Assembly: GCA_012845835.1 (NCBI GenBank) | Contig: JABAKD010000023.1 | Location: forward strand, 19,702,691-19,766,690 | Source: Undaria pinnatifida | Taxonomy: Eukaryota > Sar > Phaeophyceae > Laminariales > Alariaceae | DNA: 64,000 nucleotides | Reading direction: 5' to 3' | Part shown: positions 20,712-31,769 of the stretch, in pieces | Numbering within the stretch: the first letter of the stretch is position 1 | How the letters are laid out: each line of letters begins with the position of its first letter | Position numbers and translations under genes: made by a program | The notes under the pieces: generated by a model | Database searches by the model: none | What the model saw: only the letters and a program-made list of their open reading frames with translations | Told to the model about the DNA's origin: nothing

Positions 20712-21123
20712 CTGGCGAAATGACTCTCATCTCCACAGTTTAGACAACGTGGCCCATATGATGCGCGGGCAGCATCACGCTCTTCTGGGGATTTGAACAG
20801 CACGTAAAATGTAGGGTCTTTATTATTACACGTCCGAACCCACCGCGTTCCCTCACGGTGGCATGCACACGCCTAAATTCCTCACGCTCATCCTCGAAAT
20901 ATTCGTCTTCCACAGACATTTTCCTGCCGTACTGCCTGCCACGAGAGGCGTGGTGGTATACCCTATTACTATTATTGTGCGTTGCCACCCTTCCTGACAA
21001 ACGCACCGACGCGGTCGCACGCGTCTGGTTGAGAGCGAGGTCTTCCAAAGACCCCATGAGCTCATCTACACTGTTGAACGGCAAAGTTCGCAAATTCCTT
21101 ACCGCAAATATTTGAGCACCCAA
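20712..21123 (-). pseudogene. Gyp-1 Gag nucleocapsid with broken zinc knuckle
   Basis: In the minus frame reading FYVLFKSPEERDAARASYG a CCHC knuckle follows, CLNCGDESHFARE, at about 20713-20750. The expected last Cys codon is disrupted by one extra G, which gives Trp and shifts the frame. The adjoining Gag frame 21123-20740 covers the end of the capsid (FNSVDELMGSLEDLALNQ). The domain would bind element RNA. Confidence 0.65.
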
Positions 21124-21162
21124 ACCCGCAAACTGATCGTCAACCCCAGTTTTAATGGCTAT

Positions 21163-21814
21163 TTATTTAATTAGTAGGGTGCCATCTTCTGGAGCAACAC
21201 TCCCCACACACCGAACGTTTCCCGCTAACCTCAACTCAGACAGGTACGTACTAAAAGGTGTTCCTGCCGGGACAACCAATATTTGCAATGCCTTCATAAC
21301 TGCTGCAGATGTCGCTGTACTCAGGTGTGTACATAAAATCCGTATAACGTGCTGCAAAACGTCCAGACCTGACCGTCTAGAATCTTGGAGCCTTCCTCCT
21401 TGTGCGAACGCATCGGACACCATACCCTTTAGCGCCGATACCTGGGGAGCGGTTGGACGAACAGCTCGAAGAACGTGGCGCTCAATGCATTTTTTCCCAA
21501 CCTTTTGTCCATGATCGAGGGTGAAAATCATCACACGCGAGACGGAGACTGGACACGGCATCACGCAAGGCTAACGTGAACTGTACCAAGTCAAAAACGT
21601 TCTTGGTATAACTGAACGGAATAGGGGGTATGGGCATCAATACACGTGTATCCATAGGCGCATATGCCTTGCGCGTTGCGGTTCGATGTTCCAAACTGGG
21701 AAGGTCATCATTCAGCTGGTTCTGAACAACTGGCGGAGCTACGATCGGTACTGTTGGAGCAACATTACCTGCGGAATTTTCATTTGCAACAGCAGTCACG
21801 GGCTCAGTCACCAC
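21163..21814 (-). pseudogene. Gyp-1 Gag capsid region
   Basis: Two minus frames (21814-21482 and 21564-21163) overlap by a frameshift. They contain a helical Gag-like segment (FDLVQFTLALRDAVSSL; GMVSDAFAQGGRLQ; LDVLQHVIRILCTHLS) and then PAGTPFSTYLSELRLAGN, equivalent to MPFSGFSGEFRVL in Gyp-4 Gag. A stop at 21163 precedes the nucleocapsid frame. Confidence 0.6.
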
Positions 21815-22750
21815 AGCTGATACACCCCGGGCCCCAAATCAGCCGTATTACTCTTACCTACCCCACCAGCCGGGAAAAATTCGTGACCAGGTACACAACG
21901 GCCAGTATCACCGTGACTTCCATCATAACCCAACCCAACAGTGCCGCCTATACTCGGACCACCACCCAAAACACCACCTGATATAGGGACTCCTTCCGCA
22001 ACGCCACCACTATCATCACCACCAACGCCACCCTCCAAAGCACCAACTACGCTTTCCGCTACTCCAGCCAACTCGTCGCACTTTTTAAAGCCTTGCCCCC
22101 TGGCACCTCGGTGGTCTTGATGATGCTGACCACAATGCTGGGCATGGTAACGGTCGTCACGGAAACCTCTGTTGTGGTGAGTCCCTTCATGCTCGGGTCC
22201 GGAGAAGTTTACATTGACCCTTCCTGGGTCATCCGCCATGTGCTGAGGGGGGGGGAACTGCGGCGAATGAGCTGGCCCTACCGGAGTCATGGAGACGGTG
22301 GGGGCAGACGAGGACGATCCCCCTCCCGCCGGTGGCGCTGATGGAGTTTCCCCCATGCATGCTAATGCCATTTCCTGGATGTTCTGATGGGACATTCCCG
22401 GGCAGGACGCTTGTACCATCTTACAAAGCTCCATTTGGCGCCTCATACGCGCCACCACCGGATCATCACCTGCTACCTTGACTCCGATCGCCGCTGGTGC
22501 AGTGGTAGGTGCCGTTGTAGCGACCTCAGGCACGGGAGGCGGCCTGGCCTGAAGGGACACAACAGGAGCCGACGGAGTAACAGCTGGTGCAGAATTAGTC
22601 GCGGCCAACGATGATGGTGTCACCCGCAAAGCAGCAGCGGCTGCTGCCGCAGACGAACTAGCAGCTTCCGCTGCTACCTCCGCCGAAGATGCAGCAACAG
22701 ACGAAGAGGGTGCGGATGCCGCCATGTCACGCGCCAGGCCTGCTCGGGCC
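21808..22750 (-). CDS. Gyp-1 Gag central low-complexity region
   Basis: This is the Ala/Pro/Gly-rich part of a long minus frame (21808-23220). From MAASAPSSSVAASS onward it contains poly-Ala, a helical MRRQMELCKMVQASCPGMSHQNIQEMALACM segment (described by position, about 22345-22455), a His-rich stretch and a Gly-rich tail. The part of the same frame above 22750 is out of frame with the real coding sequence. It links the Gag coiled coil to the capsid. Confidence 0.5.
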
Positions 22751-23155
22751 TCAACGTGGCGCTGAGAGGGTTTCCACTCTCTTTGGCAAGATAGGCTTGC
22801 CCGCCGCATCGGCAGCAAATACCGCTGGGACGCGCGCTGCTTCCCGTTGTGCTCTTTTGGCGTTAGTATCCGCCGCTGCAGCTGCTGCTGCTGCGGCGGC
22901 TCGGTCAAGAAGTGTTTTCCGCCGTCTTTCGTCAGCAACGGCCCGGTGCAACAGATCATTGGTAGTTGCGTGTATGTCATCATAGGCTGCCTGGTTTTGC
23001 CTTTCCCTTTCTTTTTGTACTCGTATCTGCGCCGCCAATGTTTGCGATGTATCTGCTTTCTCCTTCTTAGCCTTTCCCCGCTGTAAGACAATGTCCTGGA
23101 ATTTTCGCTCCAGGTCCTTACGCTCCCTGTCAAAACGGCGGTGTGCTGCCTCCAA
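22751..23155 (-). CDS. Gyp-1 Gag coiled-coil segment
   Basis: This 134-codon minus frame is strongly helical: RRFDRERKDLERKFQDIVLQ, KERERQNQAAYDDIH, VADERRRKTLLDRAAAAAA. Regular hydrophobic spacing suggests a coiled coil, consistent with Gag multimerisation. It lies between the N-terminal Gag part (23329-24594) and the Ala-rich part, with frameshifts on both sides. Confidence 0.6.
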   Translation of the reverse strand: MEAAHRRFDRERKDLERKFQDIVLQRGKAKKEKADTSQTLAAQIRVQKERERQNQAAYDDIHATTNDLLHRAVADERRRKTLLDRAAAAAAAAAADTNAKRAQREAARVPAVFAADAAGKPILPKRVETLSAPR

Positions 23156-23328
23156 GGCAGCCAGGTCAGGAGAGGTTGTCTCCTGTCGTTATTTGGCTGC
23201 AGTGTATTCCGCAGCAGCACGATCTACCTCCGCACGAGAACGGGAGGCTTCATTTTGCAGTTCCGGAATTTTCTGTTTTGCGGCGCGTGAGGAACGTCCA
23301 CGGGAACGACCGGGGGAAAGCAAGCGAA

Positions 23329-24594
23329 TCAATTAGCGGTGGCTACGGCGGGACGCGGCCAGTTCTCAGGGGACGTCGGCGCAGAGTCAACACGAACTGC
23401 TACTCTTGTCGGTGAACCCGAGTCAGAATCCGAGTCTGAGTACACCGGGGTGTCGGTACTGAAACTTCCAATGGAGCGCACGGATTTTTCATTGGCAGCT
23501 TCCTGGACCGCCCCTTCGGCCGCGTCGGCGGCATTTAGTTCCGCCTGGACGGCGCGAGCTAACATATCATCCGTCTCATATTTGCGATGCGTGACAGCTA
23601 CGGGGGGTGCCACAGCTGCTCCCCCAGGCTCTCTGGGCTCCACCGTCACCCTGTGGGTGCGACCATCTTGGACTACCACGGGCACGATGGCCCCACCAGG
23701 CCCTGTGGCCGTGTTCACCATGCTCGCACTAGGATCGAAACCTACTGCCCGCATGCGATCTTCATGCGACCAACCCAATCGTGAAAATAACATGCTCAAA
23801 TCCGCAACGTCTGATTTCGACGGCGGACGACCCAACTCAGACAGAGCTCTTACCGCGTCAACAGACCCAGACACAGCAGAAGGCGCGGAGGCAGCAACTG
23901 GTCCAGGCGCTGGGCCCTTTTCCTCCGGCGAGGGAGGAACGACGGGGGAAAGCGGGGTGTCGTCTCCTCCCTTCCCTCCCTTGCCAGGCGGGGAGGACGG
24001 GTGGGTTTCGGGCGATTTAGCTGCGGCAATATCCTGGTACGACATAAAACGCACAGGAAAACCCAGGAGGCATTTTGGTGCCAGCGACATTGGCGGGGTG
24101 TTGGGATAGGGTGTGACGAGAGTACCCCAACATGCGAGGACGGACTACCCTGACCCGAATGAGTACTACCGTCGCTACTCTCGTGACGAGCACGTTGCTT
24201 GCCCGGCAAAACGTCCGCAAGGCTGCGGGCGGAAGGGCGTGGCGGTGAATCTTTTTGGGATGAAAAAATGCGTACGCCGGGGGTTTGCTTACTCGCTTTT
24301 TGAGACGAAAAAGCACGTACGCGAGGAGTTTGCTGATTCGTAGTGGCAAGCGACCCGCTACCGTGGTGCATGTCCGTACTGGGGCGACGCGCAGCAACAC
24401 TACCGTCATGACTTTGAGGTACGTAAGGAGGCGACGACATCCCCATACTCAAAGCAGTATCCGACAGAGCAAGAGAATGAGTAGGCGACGAGGCAGCACT
24501 AGACGGTGAAACACCATTTTGTGTCATGCTACTCGTGGCTTCTTCTTGGTCAGATGCGCGACTCGTTTCATGACGGCGATAAAGCTCACGGCCC
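23329..24594 (-). CDS. Gyp-1 Gag N-terminal half, downstream of Gyp-3
   Basis: Minus frames 24594-24108 (Ser/Pro-rich; GRELYRRHETSRASDQEEAT leads into MTQNGVSPSS) and 24090-23329 (MSYQDIAAAKSPETH, then LSMLFSRLGWSHEDRMRAVG, and an acidic SDSDSDSGS tract) form consecutive Gag parts joined by a frameshift near 24108. The upper end continues exactly into the codon phase of 28197-28433 once Gyp-3 and one copy of its GCCC target duplication are removed. Confidence 0.65.
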
Positions 24595-24921
24595 TGTAGA
24601 CACGCAAGGTCTACTGACCAGAAAATGTCCCCCCTTGGCCTGAGGGGGGGTGATCAGCATCATTCATGTGCTAGGAAAGGAGAGAGAAGTTGTTGTATTA
24701 GCTCCGAACACAAGAAAACAAGCGATCGTAACTTCATTCCCGAATCCCCATATCAGAATCCAGAAGAGGATAAGTAGAAACCCTTACTACAGTTGTCTTC
24801 AGATCTAAATGACGTTCACACACCACATCAGATCCTCAACAGTCAATCACCACCGAGAAGATCAACTGCTGTTGTGTCGTACCACCAATACTACACATTC
24901 TCTGGTGCTCCACTGTCCACA
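24595..24921 (-). repeat. Gyp-3 3' LTR
   Basis: 327 bp, about 92% identical to 27862-28196, and lacking about 10 bp near the TGTAGACACGC end. A G-run (GAGGGGGGG) lies near 24643. Confidence 0.9.
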
Positions 24922-24950
24922 GTCGGGCCGCCTCTTGGTTGCCAAGCCCG

Positions 24951-25659
24951 TCAACCGCTCAGAATCGTACTTGACTTGCCCCTGCGAGACACCTTCCCGC
25001 ACCAAGTGATGCTAGTCTTTAAAAAGGTGCACTTGTGAGCCGCAGCGTACAATCCGACCTCTTCCAAGCGCTCCAGGATGAGCTCCAACGTATTGAACAA
25101 GTCAGTCTCGTCCAAACCCCAAAAAATCACATCGTTCACCCAAATCATGCCATTCAGCCCCTTCAGCACGCGTGTCAGTATCGCTTGAAAGTAGGAGGTG
25201 GCGTTCAAAATTCCTTGCGGTACTCGCTTAGGCGTATACAAACCGCCCGGCGTAGCGATCGTAAAAATCTCTTCCGCTTCCGGTGCCAACGGGTACTGCC
25301 AGTAACCTTGCCAATATCAAGACTGCCGTAAAATTTAGCCTGAGCTTGGCCATGCTTGCTTCTTGATTCGGCATCACACCCGGCACCTTCTCGACGCGCT
25401 GGTTTGCAGCACGGAAATCGCTCACCAAGCAAACCCCCCCATTTTTCGGCGTGGCCACAGCTGCACTGGCCCACACCGACTGCATATTAAAGAACACAAG
25501 CCCCAAAGCCGCCAACGAAGCCATACATGCTGCCAACCAGGCGGTCTTGACGGGGTTGTAGACGCGCGGCCGAGCCGGCCGAGCGCCCGGCTTAAGGGTG
25601 ACGCGCAGGGGCTCAACACGCGCGGGCGGGTCGCCCCTGCGTAACCCACGCCGAAACAC
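24951..25659 (-). pseudogene. Gyp-3 reverse transcriptase (truncated, mutated)
   Basis: Minus frames 25659-25228 (fingers: LRVTLKPGARPARPRVYNPV; SAAVATPKNGGVCLVSDFRAANQRV) and 25289-24951 (palm: APEAEEIFTIATPGG; TPKRVPQGILNATSYFQ) form an RT. The catalytic site reads WVNDVIFWG, where the first Asp of the pair is Asn. The frame ends soon after TSITWCGKV, so the thumb and everything downstream are missing. Point mutation and truncation both predict an inactive enzyme. Confidence 0.85.
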
Positions 25660-25662
25660 ATT

Positions 25663-26496
25663 CTAGCGCCTCCTAATGACGGCCCGAAAACGCTCCACAT
25701 GCGACTCATCCAACCCAGCAGCCACCGACGCCAAAACGGCCTCCTCTAGAGCCTCAGACCTAACCGGTAATTCCTTATCCGGGCCCATGTCGATGTCCGG
25801 CCCCCGCGGCACCGAGCTCTCCACGGCTCCATCGGGCTCCTCCGGCGTCCCGCACTGCTGCTGCTGCAAAGCGTCGACACTAACAATGACACGGCGGCAT
25901 TGCCGGTACGCTGCGGTGTCGACACCGGTGAGGGCGGCACGCTCCCGCGCGCGCGCCCCCAAAATGTCATAGACATCGACCCCCAACAGCTTCAAAGTTG
26001 GGTTTCCGAGAATGAGAACATCGTCGTTGCCTGGCATGACTGCAAAGGAAAACGGCTCCATGGTGACCAAACCCCAGCTGGTGTGCAGAGCAATCCGCAC
26101 CGGGCACGTTCTCTCCTGGACCACGAGCACACGGCCAACCGCCACCTTGAGCTTCCCCGGGTGCGCCATGCCCCCCACAACATGCACATCAGGAAATGCC
26201 GCTTGCAACTTGTTCGCAATCCCAGCAGACATGGTCGTGATACCAGACCCCCAGTCGAGTATGGCAACCGCATCAACCGCCGCCATAACAGCTGCCCCGG
26301 GCACTGACAAGCTGGCTTGACACCATTTTGGGCGCTCGTCGACGGCCACGCCTTCGGCACTAAACCCAGACATACTACCGGGCAGCACGCCCCGGAACGC
26401 TGGTACGTACGGCCCCGATTCCCCAGGCCCGTCAGCCGCCGGCGCATTTACCGACGCCGGGGCATTAGCGGAAGACCGGATCGGGTGCGGGGGCAA
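25663..26496 (-). CDS. Gyp-3 protease region
   Basis: This 277-codon minus frame contains VAILDWGSGITTMSAGI, in the position of a retropepsin active site (Asp-Ser/Thr-Gly); Trp replaces the usual Ser/Thr, which should abolish activity. Downstream FAVMPGNDDVLILGNPTLKLLG matches the C-terminal hydrophobic strand of such proteases. The frame continues towards RT with only a short gap. Confidence 0.7.
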   Translation of the reverse strand: MPPHPIRSSANAPASVNAPAADGPGESGPYVPAFRGVLPGSMSGFSAEGVAVDERPKWCQASLSVPGAAVMAAVDAVAILDWGSGITTMSAGIANKLQAAFPDVHVVGGMAHPGKLKVAVGRVLVVQERTCPVRIALHTSWGLVTMEPFSFAVMPGNDDVLILGNPTLKLLGVDVYDILGARARERAALTGVDTAAYRQCRRVIVSVDALQQQQCGTPEEPDGAVESSVPRGPDIDMGPDKELPVRSEALEEAVLASVAAGLDESHVERFRAVIRRR

Positions 26497-26879
26497 AAAT
26501 CGGTCGCTCTGCCCGCGCCAGCGGGCTCGGTGTCACCAGAGGAAACCGCACGACTGCTAACGTGGCTCTCATGGAAAGAAGTCGAATATGCCCCCCGGTG
26601 ACCCTTCCCCGCTCCAGAAAAGGGCGTCGAGCCTGGTTGATGCGCCGAGAAACGCTGCTGCTGCTGCCAGTGCTGCGGTTGTCGTTGCTGCGGCTGCCGC
26701 TGCTGCTGTTGTACCTGCTGCGGCCTCGGCGGCGGCCGTCGTCCATGCATCGTGGACGACCCATGACCCCCGATTCCCCGCCCCCTCGCGGGCGGCGAGG
26801 AGGCCTTCGAAGGAAGGGTGTGCAGAGGGCAGTTACGAGCGAGGTGGCCCGGCTTACGGCATTCGAAACAGGTGACCAT
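26448..26879 (-). CDS. Gyp-3 Gag nucleocapsid (CCHC zinc knuckle)
   Basis: This 143-codon minus frame opens with a perfect zinc knuckle, CFECRKPGHLARNC (CX2CX4HX4C, residues 4-17), followed by a Pro/Arg-rich and then Gln-rich tail (QQVQQQQRQPQQRQP). It overlaps the protease frame by 49 bp, as expected for gag-pol frameshifting or for a single later frameshift mutation. Confidence 0.85.
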   Translation of the reverse strand: MVTCFECRKPGHLARNCPLHTLPSKASSPPARGRGIGGHGSSTMHGRRPPPRPQQVQQQQRQPQQRQPQHWQQQQRFSAHQPGSTPFSGAGKGHRGAYSTSFHESHVSSRAVSSGDTEPAGAGRATDFCPRTRSGLPLMPRRR

Positions 26880-27064
26880 CGCGGTAGAAGCCTTATCGAC
26901 CGCCTCAGCCGGGAAACGGCTTCGCGGTCGACTGCCCGCGCGAATTCACCCGACCAGTACGTGTGTGGTGCCGCTGTTTATCTGCCATCTCCACCGTGCG
27001 CCATGCGACGGCCACCTCCCGCAAAAGACCAAAACTTCCTTTGGTTTGTCCTTCCAGGCCCCTC

Positions 27065-27698
27065 TCATTTCGAGCTGATGCTCAACCTTAAGTTTGAACT
27101 CGGGGGGAATTCAACCAGCCACAGCGTTTCAATAATGACGGCTGCAGGACCTCCTTTGTAAGCACCCAGCGTGTCACAGAAAACGCGTGCAGCACTGGGG
27201 TTTTCAAAGTACTGCTCAAGGCGGCTTTGGACGGCGTTAATCCGATCTACAGCAGTAGCTTCGGACCCCATGGTCACCCGACGGCACACCTCAGCCGCCG
27301 CAGTAGATGGGTCGACAGAATTGTCGGTCCAATACCTGCGTGCTTCGCAAGCGCCTCGCGAAATCGTCTTTCTGTAATTCAGTCCCATCAGAATAAGTCC
27401 GCGACAGGCACGAACGGATGGATTGACGCAGCAGCTGAGCAACCGACAGCACAAGGCGCGAAATAGACTGTGCGTTGTTGCTGAGTTCCATCGCCCGCTC
27501 GTTCTCAGCGTATTGGGTATAGAAGCGGAGCGACGCTGCCTGTGAGAAAACTTGTCCATACTGTGGAGCGCCGGGACCATTTCCCAATATGAGGTCATTC
27601 AACCCGATGCGAGCCTCACCATCAGCAGACGTGGGGCCCTGCGATCCCCCGCCTTCTGCTGCTGCCGCTCCTCCACGCTGGGAGCGACGTTGGGGCAT
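27065..27698 (-). pseudogene. Gyp-3 Gag N-terminal and capsid region
   Basis: The minus frame from 27698 starts MPQRRSQRGGAAAAEGG and runs through LYTQYAENERAMELSNN-type helices. A frameshift near 27360 moves the sequence into the second frame, which reads VDRINAVQSRLEQYF and FCDTLGAYKGGPAAVIIETL before 27065. Together they form one Gag, with a further break before the zinc knuckle frame. Confidence 0.65.
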
Positions 27699-27861
27699 AT
27701 CCTGCGGCGATCACTTGTTCAGCTTTAGACGTCTCGGCTCCTCTCTCAATCTTGTATTACCGAGCCGCGGCGCAATGCGCAGCTACCCGTAGCTGCTGTA
27801 TCGATCCTTACCGAAAGGTTCTTGACTACCTTCAATGTGTTCAACCTGAACTATCGATAAT

Positions 27862-28196
27862 TGTAGACACGCCTAAGCTTGGCAAGGTCTACTGACCAGA
27901 AAATGTCCCCCCTTGGCCTGAGGGGGGCTGGTCAGCACCATTCAGGTGCTAGTAAAGGAGAGGGAAGTTGTTGTATTAGCTCCGAACACAAGAAAACGAG
28001 CGATCTTAATTTCATATCCGAATCCCTATATCAGAATCCAGAAGAGGATAAGTAAAAACCCCTACTACAGTTGTCTTCAGATTCAAATAACGTTCACACA
28101 CCACATCAGATCCTCAACAGTCAATCATCACCAAGAAGATCAACTGCCGTGTCATACCACCAACACTACACACTCTCTGGTGCTCCACTGTCCACA
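27862..28196 (-). repeat. Gyp-3 5' LTR
   Basis: 335 bp, partner of 24595-24921. The sequence just inside (27861 downward on minus, ATTATCGATAGTTCAGG) does not start with TGG, so the primer may be an internal part of a tRNA. That is a guess. Confidence 0.9.
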
Positions 28197-28433
28197 GCCC
28201 TCAACACCAGCGACCGTTTTATCTGTAGGTATAGACGGGCTACCACAGGTACTCCCACCCGATGACCCAGGGCCAACCCCCTGAGCACGCCCGACAGCGT
28301 CGCGCGCCTGCGTGCGCGCCGCCCTACTTTGAGACCTCGTACGAGGAACGCTAACGGACAGGTCTACTCCCTGCCGATGAGCGTCCCTCCCCTTTCCCAA
28401 ACTCTGCTTACCCATTTCGTTGGCGGAAGACAT
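28197..28433 (-). CDS. Gyp-1 Gag N-terminus, cut by Gyp-3
   Basis: This 79-codon segment starts at ATG 28433-28431 (MSSANEMGKQSLGKGRDAHR), is Arg/Ser/Gly-rich, and ends at the Gyp-3 insertion. The last complete codon ends exactly at 28197, and the codon phase resumes at 24594 when one GCCC copy is removed. It is therefore the first coding block of Gyp-1 and fixes the leader length. Confidence 0.65.
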
Positions 28434-31400
28434 ATTCCCCGCGATGAACCTAGAAGGACACAGAAGTGCTCGATGATGCCGCTGAAAGGAGAAGGAGTGT
28501 TCGCTGACTCCTTCGTTGACGCTGATGTGTACTGGTTGCTGATGTTCGTGGTGTCGGTAAAGTGGTTCAATTCAAAATCAAGGAGAATTAACTTTTATTA
28601 GTGTCCCTACAGCAAAAAATGGTTGAGAGCAGGGGAATGACGAGATTGATCCGATGTGGCTCGTTTTTCTTGCTCGTTTTGCTCCAAATTGCTATATAAC
28701 TCTTCCAATTTTCAACAAACACAACAGTACTTCAACAGAACCTGTAGGAAAAGCAGGCTCTCCTCAGATAACTGTTGCTTAACGTCTACCTAGACTGCTT
28801 TTACTAGCAAAGGCACTTCTTCTTAAGCTTCCCGTGACTCCTCTGTCCTTGCTCTGCCAAGCCTTGCTAATTTCGTCTCCAACTGACACTTTTCTTTTCA
28901 TCTCTTTGAGATTATCCTATTTTCTTTGTGCAACAACCCATGAAAATATCACCAAACTACAGGGTTTTAGTGTACATTTTTCCGTTGGTTCCTCTCAGTT
29001 CATAATTCATCTCTTCCTGCCTTATTTCGGTAAAACCTGTGATTCCTCACAAACTAAATTCCGTCATAGAACAACTGAACAAAGAGGATACACGGAATTC
29101 TTGCTCATGAAGAATTTACAATTTCCCCAATCAAACATTCAATTCTTCTTAATTGAAACCTTCTGCCTCCCGTTTAATCACAAATAAACCTTCTTCTATA
29201 CTAATTCCTGGTAAATTTCCAATCTCACCGCATAAGATGGATCATAACCGTCATGTTCATGAGGACAACCAACATCCCCCCTCCTCATTATACACGACGA
29301 ACACAATAATATATCCCCTGTTTTGTGCATGACAAAGCACGACATCGCAGGGTTGATACACATCTTCATATCGTAATGAACTTATATCAAACTCAGAACC
29401 CCAACAAACTATCCTCGAAAACCGCTATGTACATTGTACCAAACCCCGGGATAATAAAATCCACACATACCGCGAAACCATCGCCATCTTTATGGTCTCT
29501 CCCAGATTAAAACGGCATTGTCCGGCGGTACCGACACAAACAGACATAATTATCAACTCGCGAAATCAAATCATATATTGTATCATTCCTCATATATATC
29601 CCTGACTAGCACGCGTAACATCTGGGTGCTATTATATATACATCAAGTAACTATGGGGTAAGTCTGCGCGATCAGACAACGCATAAGCGTTAGCGGGACA
29701 ATACTCAAGTCACGAATACTCGAACTAGACCGAACGCGCCTTTGCGCAGCTCGTGGTCTGTTCAATCTCGGGTGTTTTGTCATTGGCCGAGATTTCTCAT
29801 ACCAACAATAAACAAGCCTCATCCTACAACAAAAACAAGAAAAACAATCAAGTCCATCTCAAACAGGCTCACAATCAAAGTTCAAACAACAAAATTACAA
29901 TCACCCAGCATCATACCCATTCATTTCAACCCCAATGCCCCAAACACTACTGCTGGTGGTCCCTCCGCTGCGGCAGCCTCCTTCCGGTGTCTCATGGCAT
30001 CGCCGCAGCTCGGGCACTCCAGCCTATCCTCCTGAATGAAGCAGCCGTTTCTGACGCAAGATTGACTCCACACAAGCAGCGGATGAATCGTGGAATCGAG
30101 CGATTAGGTCGGCATAGGTTGAACTGCTCCTTGAATCAAGAATCCCTCGCACAAGCTCTGTTGCCCTGTTTTCAGATCGATCACCAAGAGCCCGCTATAC
30201 TCATATACCCGTTATTATATGTATAATTGTGATTTTTCTTTTCCTTCGGGCGCATCTCTTCGTGTTCGCACCTTTGTCCCAAACGTCGGGTGGGGTGGGC
30301 ACAATTCGACCGTCGGGCTCACGTTGCATGAGGCTTGGGCGCGATCCGTGCAGTGTGTCGCGCGTGGCAAGCCTTTTAAACTTTTTTGGCGTTGGACACA
30401 CTTAAGGCAAATCCCCGGGTTTCCGCAACATCCCCGCGGGGATTGGGTTTCTGCATCCCTTATCCCTGCGTACGCACGTAAAATTTGGATGCAAACCCGG
30501 CTTTTTTGCTCTCGTAGAGGGTACACGTTTCGTTCCCTATTTTTACACAGAGCCCCACGCTACGATCCTGCCGCCCAGCAGCAGTCCAGCCCCCTAGCAG
30601 CAGCAGCCTACAACTGTATGCGCGTGTGGCTGCTGTTGTAGTAGCGGATTCTTTGATCGGAGCGTGGCATTTGTCACCCCATCATACCCCATCTTCCTCG
30701 TGTGCTGCCGCCCTCGGACGCATCCCAATTGCATGTCCATAGATCGCGCTAATTTCGTCGGTAATGTAGGAACTTTTTTGATAATAATTAATATACTAAC
30801 TCATCCGTGCATTTACGTCCAAAAAGAAGTATTTTTCCGTACTACATACCAAAGGGGTATTGTTTTGTGTCGGAGATTTTGCTCACGCCACAGATGACAG
30901 GTAGGTACCTAACATGAGGACGGCACAACGCTACCTTTAAAACCCTACCGCACAGCAGCAGTAGTGGGATACATCATGTACATGCGCGTGGCGAGTCCTC
31001 GCTATGCTGAGGCGAGTTGCTTTCGTCTCCACGAGGGGACGATTTTGAATCGGACGACGATCAAAACAATCCAGCGTATTTTTTCTTGAATTTAAAAAGC
31101 AAACAGCAGTGGATATAGGCGCTGATGCTCCATGAGAAAGGGCTTCTCTGTCTCAGCGACAGTAATAGAAGCCCTACAGCTCCTCATTCCGCGCACTCTC
31201 TGCGATGAACTGGCGGTGAAGGGGGATGATTGCCCATCCTGGCGTGTATCACTCGTCGCTAAGGTCAATATCTGGCTCAACAAGAAGACACGGATAGTAC
31301 CTATTCTGAAATTGCTGATTTCCATACGAAACAACAGGAAACAAAGAAAAAACATCAAAACCACGATAGAAAGACGGCGCACGGAACAACTGGCAGCTGA

Positions 31401-31769
31401 TTTGTTTTTTTGCTGGTTGAAAATCCACCTATTCGTCCTTTTATTTTTACCACGCATATTTTACTGCATAAGAGTCGCCCGTATAAAAAGTCTCCATCGT
31501 ACGAGTACTGGCGCTGGACACGTACGTACTGATGGGATTGCCACTTATCTTCCGTTCTCCACCACGACGGCGAGAGAGCGAACCGTACCCGGGAGGGCGC
31601 CTCCCCACACTCCGCTTCTCGAGCTGCAGACAAGAGCATAGTTTTTACTACCTGGTCCACCAGGTACATCTTATTTGCCCACAGACAGTCAGATGTTGGA
31701 TGTTGGGGTTTCGTTCTTGCGCCACTCCCTCAGGCACTTCCCGGAGGGGAACCTTGTACCCATTATACC
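28434..31769 (-). other. Gyp-1 5' leader
   Basis: This roughly 3.3-kb stretch between the presumed 5' LTR and the first Gag codon has no recognisable gene. It contains at 29233-29274 an isolated 42-bp copy of the LTR-edge sequence (TAAGATGGATCATAACCGTC and following), and several AT-rich parts. A plus-strand 169-codon frame (31132-31641) and a 157-codon frame (29753-30226) are open, but neither resembles anything I know, and both run antisense to the element. Confidence 0.45.
29233..29274 (-). repeat. Isolated copy of Gyp-1 LTR terminal 42 bp
   Basis: It is identical or nearly so to the edges of both large LTRs (5660-5701, 34413-34454). The short sequence AAATTTCCARTCTCACC, which follows the motif at 5703, precedes it here. 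See findings for the 63-bp cyclic unit this implies. Confidence 0.8.

Larger units (their letters stand above)
24595..28196 (-). mobile_element. Gyp-3: internally deleted Gypsy element nested in Gyp-1 gag
   Basis: LTRs of 327 bp (24595-24921) and 335 bp (27862-28196), both TGTAGACACGC...GTCCACA on plus, are flanked by the 4-bp target duplication GCCC (24591-24594, 28197-28200). The 2.94-kb internal region holds gag with zinc knuckle, protease and only the first two thirds of RT. The thumb, RNase H and integrase are gone, and the RT frame stops about 30 bp from the 3' LTR. It is therefore a non-autonomous deletion derivative. Its coding DNA is notably GC-rich. Confidence 0.9.

Noticed and set aside
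22751..23220. N-terminal 150 codons of the 470-codon minus frame
   Set aside because: The composition is scrambled (Gln/Arg/Leu runs), whereas the alternative minus frame 22751-23155 is a clear coiled coil; the long frame is real only below about 22750.
23339..24109. 256-codon plus-strand frame
   Set aside because: It is the antisense of the Gyp-1 Gag frame, opened by GC-rich, stop-poor composition; the minus frame shows Gag-like composition and continuity across the Gyp-3 insertion.
29753..30226. 157-codon plus ORF as a host gene
   Set aside because: Biased Asn/His/Gln composition, no domain, antisense within the presumed Gyp-1 leader.
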